Shown piece after piece: positions 1-8,989 of a DNA stretch of 23,391 nucleotides. Below the pieces are notes generated by a model. That model searched no databases, was not told the origin of the DNA, and was given only the letters and a program-made list of their open reading frames with translations. Made by a program: the position numbers and the translations under genes. Location: the NCBI GenBank assembly GCA_947632165.1, contig CANROI010000003.1, positions 1-23,391 of the forward strand. The letters run 5' to 3'. Source of the stretch: an uncultured Clostridia bacterium (GTDB lineage: Bacteria > Bacillota > Clostridia > Christensenellales > Borkfalkiaceae). Position 1 is the stretch's first letter. Each line of letters opens with the position of its first letter.

Positions 1-369
1 CCGGACGACGCCGACCGGAATATCGTCTCTTTCCTCAGAAGGGACAAGGCCGGGAACGAAGTCATTGCGGTCGTCAGTTTCTCCGGTGTGGATGCAGACG
101 ACTATCTTCTCGGGGTGAACGCGAAGGGCAAGTACCGCATCGTGTTCAGCTCGGAAGAGGAAAAATTCGGCGGAAGAGGGGGCAGGAAAAGGGTATTCAG
201 AACCGTAAAAAAACCCACGCACGGCAAGCAATATTCGATCCCGCTTCCGATGCCGAAGCTCTGCTGCCTCTATCTCGTAAGAGAGCCCGAGCCGGAGAAG
301 CTTGAAAAAGAAAACGGCCCGAAGGCCGACAAAAACGGTAAGAACGGCGCAAGCCGCAAGATCAAATAA
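1..369 (+). CDS. glgB: 1,4-alpha-glucan branching enzyme, C-terminal end (partial)
   Basis: The open frame runs from the first base of the window to a TAA at 367-369, so only the last 122 residues are present. They match the C-terminal all-beta domain of bacterial GlgB: an N-V/I-x-S/A-F-L-R-R-D segment, a stretch reading GNEVIAVVSFSGV, then a Y-L-L-G-V-N turn and the G-K-Y-R repeat seen in this domain. The catalytic GH13 barrel lies upstream of the window. The enzyme moves alpha-1,4 chains to alpha-1,6 positions to make branches in glycogen. The end is a charged Lys/Glu-rich tail of about 25 residues beyond the usual family end. The gene is 30 bp upstream of glgC on the same strand, which supports one glycogen operon. 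An ATG at 88 is internal and not the start. Confidence 0.86.
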   Translation, partial: PDDADRNIVSFLRRDKAGNEVIAVVSFSGVDADDYLLGVNAKGKYRIVFSSEEEKFGGRGGRKRVFRTVKKPTHGKQYSIPLPMPKLCCLYLVREPEPEKLEKENGPKADKNGKNGASRKIK

Positions 370-399
370 GGAAATTCTAACAGGAGGAGCATACCTATT

Positions 400-1590
400 A
401 TGCAAAGAAAGAAAGAATGCATCGCAATGTTGCTTGCGGGCGGGCAGGGGTCAAGGCTCTATGCGCTCACAAACAAGATTGCAAAACCCGCGGTTGCATT
501 CGGGGCAAAGTATCGCATCATCGACTTTCCTCTGAGTAACTGCATCAACTCGGGAATCGACACGGTCGGCGTCCTCACCCAATATGAGCCGCTGGAACTG
601 AACGAGTATATCGGGAACGGACAGCCTTGGGACCTCGACCGCACCTACGGCGGCGTCCATATCCTCTCTCCCTATCAGGCGAAAAAGAAGTCCTCATGGT
701 TCGAAGGGACGGCCAATGCCATCTATCAGAACATGAGCTTCATGAAGAAGTACAACCCTCAGTATGTGCTCATTCTCTCGGGTGACCACATCTACAAGAT
801 GGACTATGCCGCCATGTTGCAGGCGCATATCGAGACGGGCGCCGATTGCACGATCGCGGCGATCGAAGTGCCGCTCAAAGAGGCCTCCCGCTTCGGGATC
901 CTCAATACCAACGCCGACGGCTCGATCTATGAATTCGAAGAGAAGCCCAAGCAGCCCAAGAGCAACCTCGCTTCGATGGGGATCTATATCTTCACCGCGG
1001 AGAAGCTCTTCAAATATCTCGAGGCGGACGAGCAGGATCCGGATTCCGAGAAGGACTTCGGCAAGAACATTCTTCCCAACATGTTGAATGCCGGCGAAAA
1101 GATGTTCTCCTACCGCTTCACAGGCTATTGGAAGGATGTCGGCACGATCAGTTCCCTTTGGGAGGCGAATATGGACCTGCTCGGCGAAGAGCCCGACTTC
1201 GATGTTGGCAACCCCGATTGGAAGATCCATTCCCGCAGCCCGCTCGCTCCGCCCGAATTCATCGGGGATACCGCGAAGATCGGCAATTCGATGATCGCGC
1301 TCGGCTGCGAGATCGAGGGCACCGTCGAACATTCCGTGCTCTCGAGCAACGTCGTGGTCGAAGAGGGCGCCGTCGTCAAAGACAGCGTGCTCATGGCGGG
1401 GACGGTCGTCAAGAAGGGCGCAGTTGTCAGTTATGCCATTGTCGATGAAAATGTCGTGATCGAAGAGAACGCCCGGGTCGGCGACGAGGTCGGCGGATCG
1501 ATCGCGGTGCTCGGCAGGAACATTACCATCGGCGCCGGTTGCAAGGTCGAGGGCGGCAAGATCCTCGATAAGGATTACAAGGGGGAATAA
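400..1590 (+). CDS. glgC: Glucose-1-phosphate adenylyltransferase, catalytic subunit
   Basis: This 396-residue protein has the usual GlgC length. It makes ADP-glucose and pyrophosphate from ATP and glucose-1-phosphate, the committed step of glycogen synthesis. The N-terminal nucleotidyltransferase domain shows LLAGGQGSRL (the GGxGxRL nucleotide loop), KPAVAFG, GTANAIYQN, the SGDHIYKMDY metal and substrate motif, EEKP and SMGIYIF. The last ~120 residues are the left-handed beta-helix with hexapeptide-like repeats. An AGGAGGAG ribosome site lies at 382-389, 10 bases before the ATG. glgD follows after 4 bp, and in Bacillus and Clostridia such pairs form a GlgC/GlgD heteromer, with GlgD modulating activity. 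No broken motif was seen. Confidence 0.96.
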   Translation: MQRKKECIAMLLAGGQGSRLYALTNKIAKPAVAFGAKYRIIDFPLSNCINSGIDTVGVLTQYEPLELNEYIGNGQPWDLDRTYGGVHILSPYQAKKKSSWFEGTANAIYQNMSFMKKYNPQYVLILSGDHIYKMDYAAMLQAHIETGADCTIAAIEVPLKEASRFGILNTNADGSIYEFEEKPKQPKSNLASMGIYIFTAEKLFKYLEADEQDPDSEKDFGKNILPNMLNAGEKMFSYRFTGYWKDVGTISSLWEANMDLLGEEPDFDVGNPDWKIHSRSPLAPPEFIGDTAKIGNSMIALGCEIEGTVEHSVLSSNVVVEEGAVVKDSVLMAGTVVKKGAVVSYAIVDENVVIEENARVGDEVGGSIAVLGRNITIGAGCKVEGGKILDKDYKGE

Positions 1591-1594
1591 CGAA

Positions 1595-2710
1595 ATGGCA
1601 TATTCTACGGTAGGAGTGATTTTCTCCAATATTCACGATGAAAATATCCCGGAGCTTTCCAAGCACAGAACGATGGCGTCCATTCCCGTTGTTGGGAGAT
1701 ACCGCCTCATCGACTTTGCGCTCTCCAACATGGTGAACTCCGGCATTACGACGGTCGGGATCGTCACCAAGAACAATTATCAATCGCTGATCGACCACCT
1801 CGGCAGCGGCAAAGATTGGGATCTCGCCCGCAAAGACGGCGGCATCATCCTGCTTCCGCCCTATTCCAATGAGACGGACGTTCCCTATACGACCCGCCTT
1901 GAGGCGCTCATGGGCATCACGGGCTTCCTCACGCACAGAAAAGAGGACTATGTCGTGATCTCCGACTGCGACGGCATGGCGAGAATGGATTTTGCGGACA
2001 TCGTGCGCGCGCATGTTGATAACAAGGCAGACATCACGATGGTCTATCACGAAGAGGAGAGCGTGGAGTCTTCCTATTATATCACGCTCACGCCCGACGG
2101 CACGGGAAGGATCAAGGAACTCAAGATCAATCCCAACGTCAACGGAAAGGGCAAGTTCAACCTCTATGTCAACGTCATGGTGATGCGCAGAGAATACCTC
2201 ATCGACACGATCCAATCGGCAGTCCAGCGCGGATTCTCGAGCTTCGGCAGAGATATCCTCACCAAGAATGTGGATACCATCCGCATTTTCGGCTACAAAT
2301 TCAACGGATATTATGCCGGCATCAACTCGCTCAAAAAGTATTTCAAGCATAGTATGGAAGTACTTGACCGCAAGACCCGCGACGAGCTGTTCGGCGCACG
2401 CGACATCTATACCAAGGTGCGCGATTCTGCGCCTTCGAAGTATCTCGACGGGGCCATTGTGAAGAATTCCCTGATTTCCGACGGTTGCACGATCGAGGGC
2501 ACGGTCGAAAACTGCATTCTCTTCCGCGGCGTCAAGATCGGGAAGGGGAGCGTCGTGAGAAATTCCATTCTCATGCAAGACAGCGTCGTCGAAAACAATG
2601 TGGATCTCAACTGCGTGATCACCGACAAGAACGTTGTCATCCGCGACCGCCGCCGTCTTGCCGGCTGCGAAGAGCTTCCGTACTTCATTGCGAAAGGCAG
2701 GATGCTCTGA
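1595..2710 (+). CDS. glgD: Glucose-1-phosphate adenylyltransferase, regulatory subunit GlgD
   Basis: This 371-residue GlgC paralogue starts at an ATG 4 bp after the glgC stop, with an A/G-rich ribosome site (AAGGGGGAA) inside the glgC end. It is the GlgD type. The GGxGxRL nucleotide loop is missing and replaced by a GVIFSNIHDENIPEL stretch, and the catalytic GDHIY segment is replaced by SDCDGMARMDF. The RYRLIDFALSNMVNSGI fold signature and the C-terminal beta-helix repeats are intact. In the known family, GlgD alone is inactive or weak and raises the activity of GlgC in a complex. Missing catalytic residues are therefore normal here, not a sign of decay. Confidence 0.95.
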   Translation: MAYSTVGVIFSNIHDENIPELSKHRTMASIPVVGRYRLIDFALSNMVNSGITTVGIVTKNNYQSLIDHLGSGKDWDLARKDGGIILLPPYSNETDVPYTTRLEALMGITGFLTHRKEDYVVISDCDGMARMDFADIVRAHVDNKADITMVYHEEESVESSYYITLTPDGTGRIKELKINPNVNGKGKFNLYVNVMVMRREYLIDTIQSAVQRGFSSFGRDILTKNVDTIRIFGYKFNGYYAGINSLKKYFKHSMEVLDRKTRDELFGARDIYTKVRDSAPSKYLDGAIVKNSLISDGCTIEGTVENCILFRGVKIGKGSVVRNSILMQDSVVENNVDLNCVITDKNVVIRDRRRLAGCEELPYFIAKGRML

Positions 2711-2736
2711 TCCGGATCACTTCCGGCTGAACATGG

Positions 2737-2758
2737 AAGCGCGGGCTTGCCCGCGTTT
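2737..2758 (+). terminator. GC-rich hairpin between glgD and glgA
   Basis: CGCGGGC (2740-2746) and GCCCGCG (2749-2755) form a perfect 7-bp stem around TT, extendable by AAG/TTT with one G-T pair, and followed by TTTCTC. It sits 29 bases after the glgD stop within the 112-bp gap before glgA, the largest gap in the operon. The T-run is short. It may be a partial terminator, an attenuator, or an RNA processing or stability element that sets the ratio of glgCD to glgAP. Confidence 0.5.
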
Positions 2759-2822
2759 CTCGCCGTAATGCAACTTATTTGATTGATACGCCGAATGGCA
2801 AAAAAAGGAGTAAAATAGAGTT

Positions 2823-4406
2823 ATGAGCACCACAACGAAAAAGACGACAGCAAAAAAGACAGTGAAAAAAACCGCGGCCAAGGTCCCGGCGAAAGAGACC
2901 GTTGAGAACGTTCCCGCAGTGGAGATCGTCGACAGCGTTCCCGCGCCCGCAGAGGAAGCACCAGCGGAGATCAGCATCGCTTCCAAGAAGAAGATCCTGT
3001 TTGTCGCCTCTGAGGCGGCGCCCTTCATTGCAACAGGCGGCCTTGCGGAGGTCATCGGCTCTCTCTCCAAGGCGATCGCCGCGGACGATCGTTTCGATGT
3101 CCGCGTCATCATTCCGCTCTATCAGGATATCCGCAAGGAATACCGCAAGGATTTCCGTTTCATCGGCAATATCTTTGTTCCGCTGAGCTGGCGCAACCAG
3201 TATTGCGGGATCTTCGAATATGTGAAGGATAACGTTACGTTCTACTTCGTCGATAACGAGTACTACTTCAAACGTCCCGGCTGCTACGGCTATTACGACG
3301 ACGGCGAACGCTTCGCCTTCTTCTGCCGCGGCGTCATGGAGATCCTCGGATTCCTCAATTTCTATCCCGATATTCTTCACTGCCACGATTGGCAGGCGGC
3401 GCTTGCGGCACTCTATCTCAAGACAATCTACTGCTATCGCCCCGAGTATCAGTTCATCAAGGCGGTCTTTACCATCCACAATATCGAGTATCAGGGCAAA
3501 TATTCTCTCGATATCCTCGAAGATCTCTTCGGCATTTCTTATGACTACAAGAATCTTGTGGAATTCGACCGCTGCATCAACCTCATGAAGGGCGCGATCG
3601 AATGTTGCGAGCGGTTCTCCACCGTTTCGCCCACCTATGCGATGGAGATCAAGGATCCCTATTATTCGCACGGGCTCGATCCCATCGTGCGGCGCAATGA
3701 GTTCAAACTTTGCGGGATCCTGAACGGCATCGACCCCGATTATTACGATCCCGCGACGGATAAGGCGCTCTTTGCCAACTATTCGGCGGATGACGTCGCG
3801 CCCAAGGCCGTTTGCAAAGAGGAGTTGCAGCGCATGCTCAACCTGCCCGTCAAACCCGAGACGCCCATCATCGCGATGATCTCCCGCCTCGTCGGGCACA
3901 AGGGGTTCGACCTTGTGAAAGAGGTCATCGAGCAGGCGCTCCGCCAGGATATACAGTTCGTCTTGCTCGGGACGGGCGATTCGGTCTACGAAAATTACTT
4001 CTCCGACCTTGCCCGCCGCTATCCCGGGAAAGTTGTTTCGGTGATCTCTTTCAATTCCGACCTCTCCCGCAAGATCTATTCGGGGGCGGATATCTTCCTC
4101 ATGCCGTCCAAGAGCGAGCCCTGCGGGCTCTCCCAGATGATCTCCTCCCGCTACGGGACGATCGCGATCGTGCGCGAGACGGGCGGCCTCAAAGACAGCA
4201 TCACGCCCTACGGCGCCGGCGGCAACGGATTCACTTTCCGCGACTACAACGCCTATGACATGCTCTATGTGATCAATGAGGCGATCGGCGTCTATCACAA
4301 TAAGGAAGAGTGGATGAAACTCGTCCGCAAAGCGATGACGACCGACTTCACCTGGAGCAGGTCCGCAACCTATTATGAAGATTTGTTTATGAGTATGCTA
4401 CAATAA
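2823..4406 (+). CDS. glgA: Glycogen synthase (ADP-glucose type, GT5) with N-terminal extension
   Basis: This 527-residue GT5 protein is longer than the usual ~475-480. It adds glucose from ADP-glucose to the non-reducing ends of alpha-1,4-glucan. The core starts near residue 56 (KKILFVASEAAPF) and has HCHDW, TIHNIEYQG, LNGIDPDYY, SRLVGHKGFD and the C-terminal SKSEPCGLSQM and ETGGLKDS motifs. Residues 1-55 are an added low-complexity segment, first Lys/Thr/Ala-rich (repeats of the KKT.AKK type) and then Pro/Ala/Glu-rich. The family KTGGL motif reads ATGGL here (Ala70), so the lysine known to contact ADP-glucose in E. coli GlgA is absent. An AAGGAG site at 2805-2810 lies 12 bases before the ATG. 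The extension is in frame with that site, so it is probably translated. Confidence 0.95.
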   Translation: MSTTTKKTTAKKTVKKTAAKVPAKETVENVPAVEIVDSVPAPAEEAPAEISIASKKKILFVASEAAPFIATGGLAEVIGSLSKAIAADDRFDVRVIIPLYQDIRKEYRKDFRFIGNIFVPLSWRNQYCGIFEYVKDNVTFYFVDNEYYFKRPGCYGYYDDGERFAFFCRGVMEILGFLNFYPDILHCHDWQAALAALYLKTIYCYRPEYQFIKAVFTIHNIEYQGKYSLDILEDLFGISYDYKNLVEFDRCINLMKGAIECCERFSTVSPTYAMEIKDPYYSHGLDPIVRRNEFKLCGILNGIDPDYYDPATDKALFANYSADDVAPKAVCKEELQRMLNLPVKPETPIIAMISRLVGHKGFDLVKEVIEQALRQDIQFVLLGTGDSVYENYFSDLARRYPGKVVSVISFNSDLSRKIYSGADIFLMPSKSEPCGLSQMISSRYGTIAIVRETGGLKDSITPYGAGGNGFTFRDYNAYDMLYVINEAIGVYHNKEEWMKLVRKAMTTDFTWSRSATYYEDLFMSMLQ

Positions 4407-4429
4407 TTCTCGGAGCTGATAACACTTTT

Positions 4430-6856
4430 ATGGGCAAATTAACGCAAACAGAAGCACAACAGTTGATCAGCGGGAAACTCTCGAGATATTTCGGCGTGGT
4501 TCCCGCTGAAGCAACGCGGGAGCAGATCTACAAGGCAGTCGTCATGAGCGTGAGAGACATCATGCTCGAAAAACGGCTGCAATTCCATCGCAAGATCAAG
4601 GCTGCGCGGGCAAAGCGCGTCTACTATCTCTGCATGGAATTCTTGCTGGGCCGCTCCCTCAAGAACAGCATCTATAATCTCGGGATCAAGAGCGCGATTG
4701 AAGGCGCCCTGAAGAGCTATAAAGTCACACTTGAGGACCTCTATGAAGAGGAGCCCGACGCCGGGCTCGGGAATGGGGGACTCGGCCGCCTCGCGGCATG
4801 TTTTTTAGACGGGCTCGCCACGCAGGATTTTCCCGCAATGGGGTTCTCGATCTGCTATCAATACGGTCTTTTCAAACAGAAGATCATCGACGGCTGGCAG
4901 ATCGAATTGCCGGACGTCTGGCTCCCCGGCGGCGAGTGCTGGCTCACCCAACGCAGCGATAAGCAGTTTATTGTCCGCTTCGACGGAACGGTGGAAGAGC
5001 GCTGGACCGACCGCGGCATGGAGATCATCTATCACGACGCCAAGGAGATCGAGGCGATCGCCTATGACATGATGGTCTCGGGTGCGGATTCCAAGGCCGT
5101 CAGCGTCCTCCGTCTGTGGCGCTCGCGCTCGGTGCAGAATTTCGATATGAAGCTCTTCTCGCAGGGCAATTACGACGCCGTGATGCGCGAGGACAGCGAG
5201 GCGGAGCTCATTTCCAAAGTTCTCTATCCCTCCGACAACCATTCGGAGGGGAAGTCTTTGCGCCTCAAACAGCAATATTTCCTCGTTTCGGCGTCTCTGC
5301 AGTGCATTATTGCGGATCACAAGCGCAGATACGGCTCTTTGGCGCTCCTGCCCCAGATGGCGGCGATCCACATCAACGACACCCACCCCGCGCTCGCGAT
5401 CCCCGAGCTCATGCGCCTCCTCGTGGATGAAAATTACTTCGATTGGAGCACGGCGTGGAACATCGTCACCGCGACCTGCGCCTATACCAATCATACGGTC
5501 CTTGCCGAGGCGCTCGAGACCTGGTCCGAGGATCTCATCGCGCGCAGAATGCCGCGCATCCACTCCATTCTGAAGGAGATCAACCGCCGCTTCTGCGACG
5601 ACCTGTGGCAGAGATATCCGGGAGATTGGAACAAGATCGGCAGGATGTGCATTCTCACCCACAATACCGTGCGCATGGCGAATCTGTGCGTTGTCGGCTC
5701 GCATATGGTAAACGGCGTCTCAGAGTTGCACAGCGAGATCATCAAACAGAGCATTTTCCGGGATTTCTATGAGTATACGCCCGAAAAATTCACAAATGTG
5801 ACCAACGGCATTGCCCACAGACGCTGGCTCAACCAATCCAATCCGGAACTTTGCGCTTTGCTCGACGAATGCATCGGCACCGGGTACGCGAAGGATGCCG
5901 GCCTCTTGGCGGAGTTCAAGAAATTCGAAAACGACGACAGCGTTCTGAAGCGCCTCGATGAGATCAAGCGCATCAAAAAAGTGCAGCTCGCGGAATACGT
6001 CAAGAAGCAACAGAATATCGTGCTCGACCCCGATACGATCTTCGACGTCCAGGCGAAGCGCATGCACGAGTACAAGCGCCAACTTTTGAACGCGCTGCAT
6101 ATCGTGGCGGAATATAACGCCATCCGTGAAAATCCGTCCCTCGATTTCGTCCCCAAGACCTATATCTTCGGCGCGAAGGCCGCGGCGGGATATGACATGG
6201 CAAAACAGATCATGCGGCTCATCTGCTTCCTTGCGGAAGATATCCGCAAGAATCCCGTAGCGAGCAAGAAACTTCATGTCGTCTATCTGGAGAATTACAA
6301 TGTCACGATGTCCGAGAAGCTGATGCCAGCCTCCGAGATCTCGGAACAGATCTCTTTGGCCGGGAAAGAAGCGAGCGGAACGGGCAACATGAAGTTCATG
6401 ATCAACGGCGCGCTCACGATCGGGACGCTCGACGGCGCAAATGTCGAAATGGCGCAGCGGGTGGGGGACGAGAACATCTTCATCTTCGGCCTCAAGGCGG
6501 AAGAAGTCAACGAGATCTGGAGCAGAGGCTATAACTCCAGCTCCTATTACAACCAGGATCCCATTCTCCGCAAGATCATCGAATCGCTGATCATCGGGTT
6601 CAACGGCTGTTCGTTCGCAGAGATTGCCAACTATCTGTTGCATACCTCCCCGATTTCCGATCCCTACATGTGCCTTGCGGACTTCGAATCCTACTCTCAG
6701 ACGCAGAGCAAGCTCTCCGAGCTCTACCAAAACAACAAGCGGGAGTGGAACCGGAAGTCGCTCAACAACATTGCCGCGGCGGGATATTTCTCCGCGGACA
6801 GGAGCGTGCGCGAGTATGCAGAGCGTATCTGGAATCTGAAACCCCTCAAAAAATGA
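4430..6856 (+). CDS. glgP: Glycogen/starch alpha-glucan phosphorylase
   Basis: This 808-residue GT35 enzyme is of normal family length. It releases glucose-1-phosphate from alpha-1,4-glucan ends using phosphate and pyridoxal phosphate. Visible signatures are GLGNGGLGRLAACFLD near residue 105, PGGECWLT, the AIHINDTHPA motif, TNHTVLAEALETW, and the PLP region EASGTGNMKF with the Schiff-base lysine at about residue 655 and GTLDGANVE after it. It begins 23 bp after glgA with only a weak CGGAG at 4411-4415, so translation may partly depend on coupling to glgA. Having glgP in the synthesis operon suggests that storage and mobilisation are controlled together. Confidence 0.97.
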   Translation: MGKLTQTEAQQLISGKLSRYFGVVPAEATREQIYKAVVMSVRDIMLEKRLQFHRKIKAARAKRVYYLCMEFLLGRSLKNSIYNLGIKSAIEGALKSYKVTLEDLYEEEPDAGLGNGGLGRLAACFLDGLATQDFPAMGFSICYQYGLFKQKIIDGWQIELPDVWLPGGECWLTQRSDKQFIVRFDGTVEERWTDRGMEIIYHDAKEIEAIAYDMMVSGADSKAVSVLRLWRSRSVQNFDMKLFSQGNYDAVMREDSEAELISKVLYPSDNHSEGKSLRLKQQYFLVSASLQCIIADHKRRYGSLALLPQMAAIHINDTHPALAIPELMRLLVDENYFDWSTAWNIVTATCAYTNHTVLAEALETWSEDLIARRMPRIHSILKEINRRFCDDLWQRYPGDWNKIGRMCILTHNTVRMANLCVVGSHMVNGVSELHSEIIKQSIFRDFYEYTPEKFTNVTNGIAHRRWLNQSNPELCALLDECIGTGYAKDAGLLAEFKKFENDDSVLKRLDEIKRIKKVQLAEYVKKQQNIVLDPDTIFDVQAKRMHEYKRQLLNALHIVAEYNAIRENPSLDFVPKTYIFGAKAAAGYDMAKQIMRLICFLAEDIRKNPVASKKLHVVYLENYNVTMSEKLMPASEISEQISLAGKEASGTGNMKFMINGALTIGTLDGANVEMAQRVGDENIFIFGLKAEEVNEIWSRGYNSSSYYNQDPILRKIIESLIIGFNGCSFAEIANYLLHTSPISDPYMCLADFESYSQTQSKLSELYQNNKREWNRKSLNNIAAAGYFSADRSVREYAERIWNLKPLKK

Positions 6857-6883
6857 CGCAGCGCAAGTGCGGATTTCGGACAA

Positions 6884-8716
6884 ATGGAACTGTATTTTAA
6901 CCCGCTTGACCCCGCGTGCAAGAGCCTCATCGGCGCTATCCCGCGCGCAAGCGAATTGAATTTGAATGTGTATCGCAGATCGAGCGGAGAAGGTTTCTTC
7001 TCCGCCGAAAATTGTACGCTCGTCTTCGGACGCGACGGCTGCGAACAGTTCTATTTCCCGATGAAAAAAACGGAATCCGGCTGGACGATCACGCTGAAGA
7101 TCAACCGCACGGGGCTGTATTTTTACTATTTTCAAATCGGGGAGGATGTCCTCATCTGCGGCAGATGCCGCAAGGGAACGATCTCCCGGACCAGACATCC
7201 GAGTTGGCAGATCACCGTCTATGACGAGCATTACAGCACGCCGGATTGGTTCAAGGGCGGATTGATGTATCAGATCTTTCCGGACCGCTTTTGCCGCGGC
7301 GCGGGCAACTACCCGCTCGGAGACGGAAAGATTCTGCGCAATTGGGGCGAGACGCCTCATTTTCGGCCGGATGAAAACGGGCAGGTCCTCAACAACGATT
7401 TTTTCGGCGGCAACTTCAACGGGATCCGTGAAAAATTGGACTATCTCCAATCGCTTGGCGTAACGGTTCTCTATTTCAATCCGATCTTCGAGGCCTATTC
7501 CAATCATCGCTATGATACGGGCGACTATCGCAAGATCGACGGGTTGCTCGGCTCGAGCGATGATTTTGACGCCCTTGTAAAAGAGGCCGAAGCGCACGGC
7601 ATGCGCATCATTTTGGACGGCGTGTTTAACCACACGGGTGCCGACAGCCGCTATTTCAATCGCTACGGGCACTATCCGTCCGTCGGAGCCTACCAATCCC
7701 GGGCCTCTCAATATTCCGATTGGTACAGCTTCCACTCCTTCCCGAACGATTATGAGAGCTGGTGGGGGATCAAGACGCTCCCTTCCGTAAACGAGAAGTC
7801 TGCCTCTTATCAGGAATTTATGTTCGGGGAAGACGGCATCTTGAAGCATTGGCTGCGCCATGAGATCGGCGGTTACCGTTTGGACGTCGCCGATGAGCTC
7901 CCCGATTTCTTCATTAAAAAGTTGCGCAGAGCCGTCAAAGAAGAGAACAAAGACGCGATCATCATCGGAGAAGTCTGGGAGGACGCCTCCAACAAGATTG
8001 CCTATGGCGAGCGGCGCGAATATTTTCAAGGCGAAGAGCTCGACAGCGTGATGAATTACCCGCTAAAGGATGCAATCATCAATTTTGTCGCTACGGGATT
8101 TAACGAACAGTTGCGCTCTACGATTGCCGCGCTGATCGACAACTATCCCAAGGCGGCGCTTCATTCGCTCATGAATATCCTCGGAACGCACGATACGCCG
8201 CGGATCCTCACCGTCCTCGGGCGCAAGATCTGCACGGACAAGGAAGAGATGGCGGTCACCCGGCTCACCGAAGACGAAAAAAGACACGCCAAAGAACTGC
8301 TGAAATTCGCGGTTTTGCTCCAATTTACAATGCCGGGCGTCCCCTGCATCTACTACGGCGACGAAAACGGCATGGAGGGCTATTCGGATCCGTTCTGCCG
8401 CCGTTGTTTTGATTGGGAACATCCCGACGAGGAGCTCCTCGGCTTCTACCGCAAGCTGTCGGACATCCGGATGAAAAAGCTCAAATCGGTCTTCAAAGAT
8501 GGAGATTACCGTGAGGTCTACTCCGATCCGTCCTGCCTGGTATTCGAGCGGAAAAAAGGCAAAAAAGCGGCATACATTTATGTGAACCGCTCGGAGAACA
8601 AATACGAAGCAACCTTCGACGGCGTGTTCGTCGAACATCTGACCGGCGAGAGAAAACGCGGCCATTTGACGATCGACGCAAATTCATACGGGATCATTTC
8701 ACGAATCGGATCATAA
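6884..8716 (+). CDS. GH13 alpha-glucan hydrolase (neopullulanase/cyclomaltodextrinase-like)
   Basis: This 610-residue protein has an N-terminal beta domain of ~115 residues, probably CBM34-like, ahead of a GH13 barrel opening with GLMYQIFPDRF. The conserved GH13 regions are all present: DGVFNH, GYRLDVADE (nucleophile Asp334), GEVWEDA (acid/base Glu363) and GTHDTPR (transition-state Asp437). No signal peptide is visible, so it should be cytoplasmic, acting on short or branched glucans left by GlgP or imported maltodextrins. It lies 27 bp after glgP and appears to be the last gene of the operon. Subfamily and exact substrate (alpha-1,4 or alpha-1,6) cannot be fixed by reading alone. The ribosome site before the ATG is poor. 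Confidence 0.88.
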   Translation: MELYFNPLDPACKSLIGAIPRASELNLNVYRRSSGEGFFSAENCTLVFGRDGCEQFYFPMKKTESGWTITLKINRTGLYFYYFQIGEDVLICGRCRKGTISRTRHPSWQITVYDEHYSTPDWFKGGLMYQIFPDRFCRGAGNYPLGDGKILRNWGETPHFRPDENGQVLNNDFFGGNFNGIREKLDYLQSLGVTVLYFNPIFEAYSNHRYDTGDYRKIDGLLGSSDDFDALVKEAEAHGMRIILDGVFNHTGADSRYFNRYGHYPSVGAYQSRASQYSDWYSFHSFPNDYESWWGIKTLPSVNEKSASYQEFMFGEDGILKHWLRHEIGGYRLDVADELPDFFIKKLRRAVKEENKDAIIIGEVWEDASNKIAYGERREYFQGEELDSVMNYPLKDAIINFVATGFNEQLRSTIAALIDNYPKAALHSLMNILGTHDTPRILTVLGRKICTDKEEMAVTRLTEDEKRHAKELLKFAVLLQFTMPGVPCIYYGDENGMEGYSDPFCRRCFDWEHPDEELLGFYRKLSDIRMKKLKSVFKDGDYREVYSDPSCLVFERKKGKKAAYIYVNRSENKYEATFDGVFVEHLTGERKRGHLTIDANSYGIISRIGS

Positions 8717-8718
8717 AT

Positions 8719-8733
8719 ACTATGTCAGGCATA
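8719..8733 (+). repeat. Dispersed palindromic motif, copy 1
   Basis: ACTATGTCAGGCATA begins 3 bases after the GH13 stop codon. It shares the TATG-N5-CATA core with copies at 8762-8776, 11433-11447 (reverse) and 15179-15193 (reverse). Function is unknown. Confidence 0.5.
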
Positions 8734-8761
8734 AATCAGCGCATAAAGCATCGATGGATAT

Positions 8762-8776
8762 ACTATGTGTGACATA
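8762..8776 (+). repeat. Dispersed palindromic motif, copy 2
   Basis: ACTATGTGTGACATA lies 43 bases downstream of copy 1 in the same orientation. It overlaps an alternative small hairpin, GTGTG-ACATAA-CACAC, at 8767-8782. It may serve as part of a weak 3' end for the glycogen operon. Confidence 0.45.
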
Positions 8777-8989
8777 ACACACTTTGATTTCGGCATAAAT
8801 TCCCTCATAATTTGCCTGAAAAATCTCTCTGATTCTTCTTAAGCTTAACTTTTGCCTTATTTATAAAACGTTTTCCTACGAAATTGATCAAAAACCGGAT
8901 TTTATCGGGATCACGACCAAAAATTCTGAAAGTCGCAAAAACTTGGAAATAATCAGTTTTTTTACCCTAAACTATTCTTAAAAGCTGCG

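Noticed and set aside
1595..2710. glgD as a decayed glgC copy
   Set aside because: Loss of the GGxGxRL loop and the GDHIY motif is the normal state of GlgD subunits; the frame is intact.
2775..4298. 507-codon minus-strand open frame
   Set aside because: It is antisense to glgA; the composition is His/Asp/Ile/Val-rich as expected from reading the opposite strand.
5720..8029. Very long open frame (769 codons) on the minus strand
   Set aside because: It lies opposite glgP and the GH13 gene, which are clear family members. The frame is open because of codon bias on the other strand and has no family motif.
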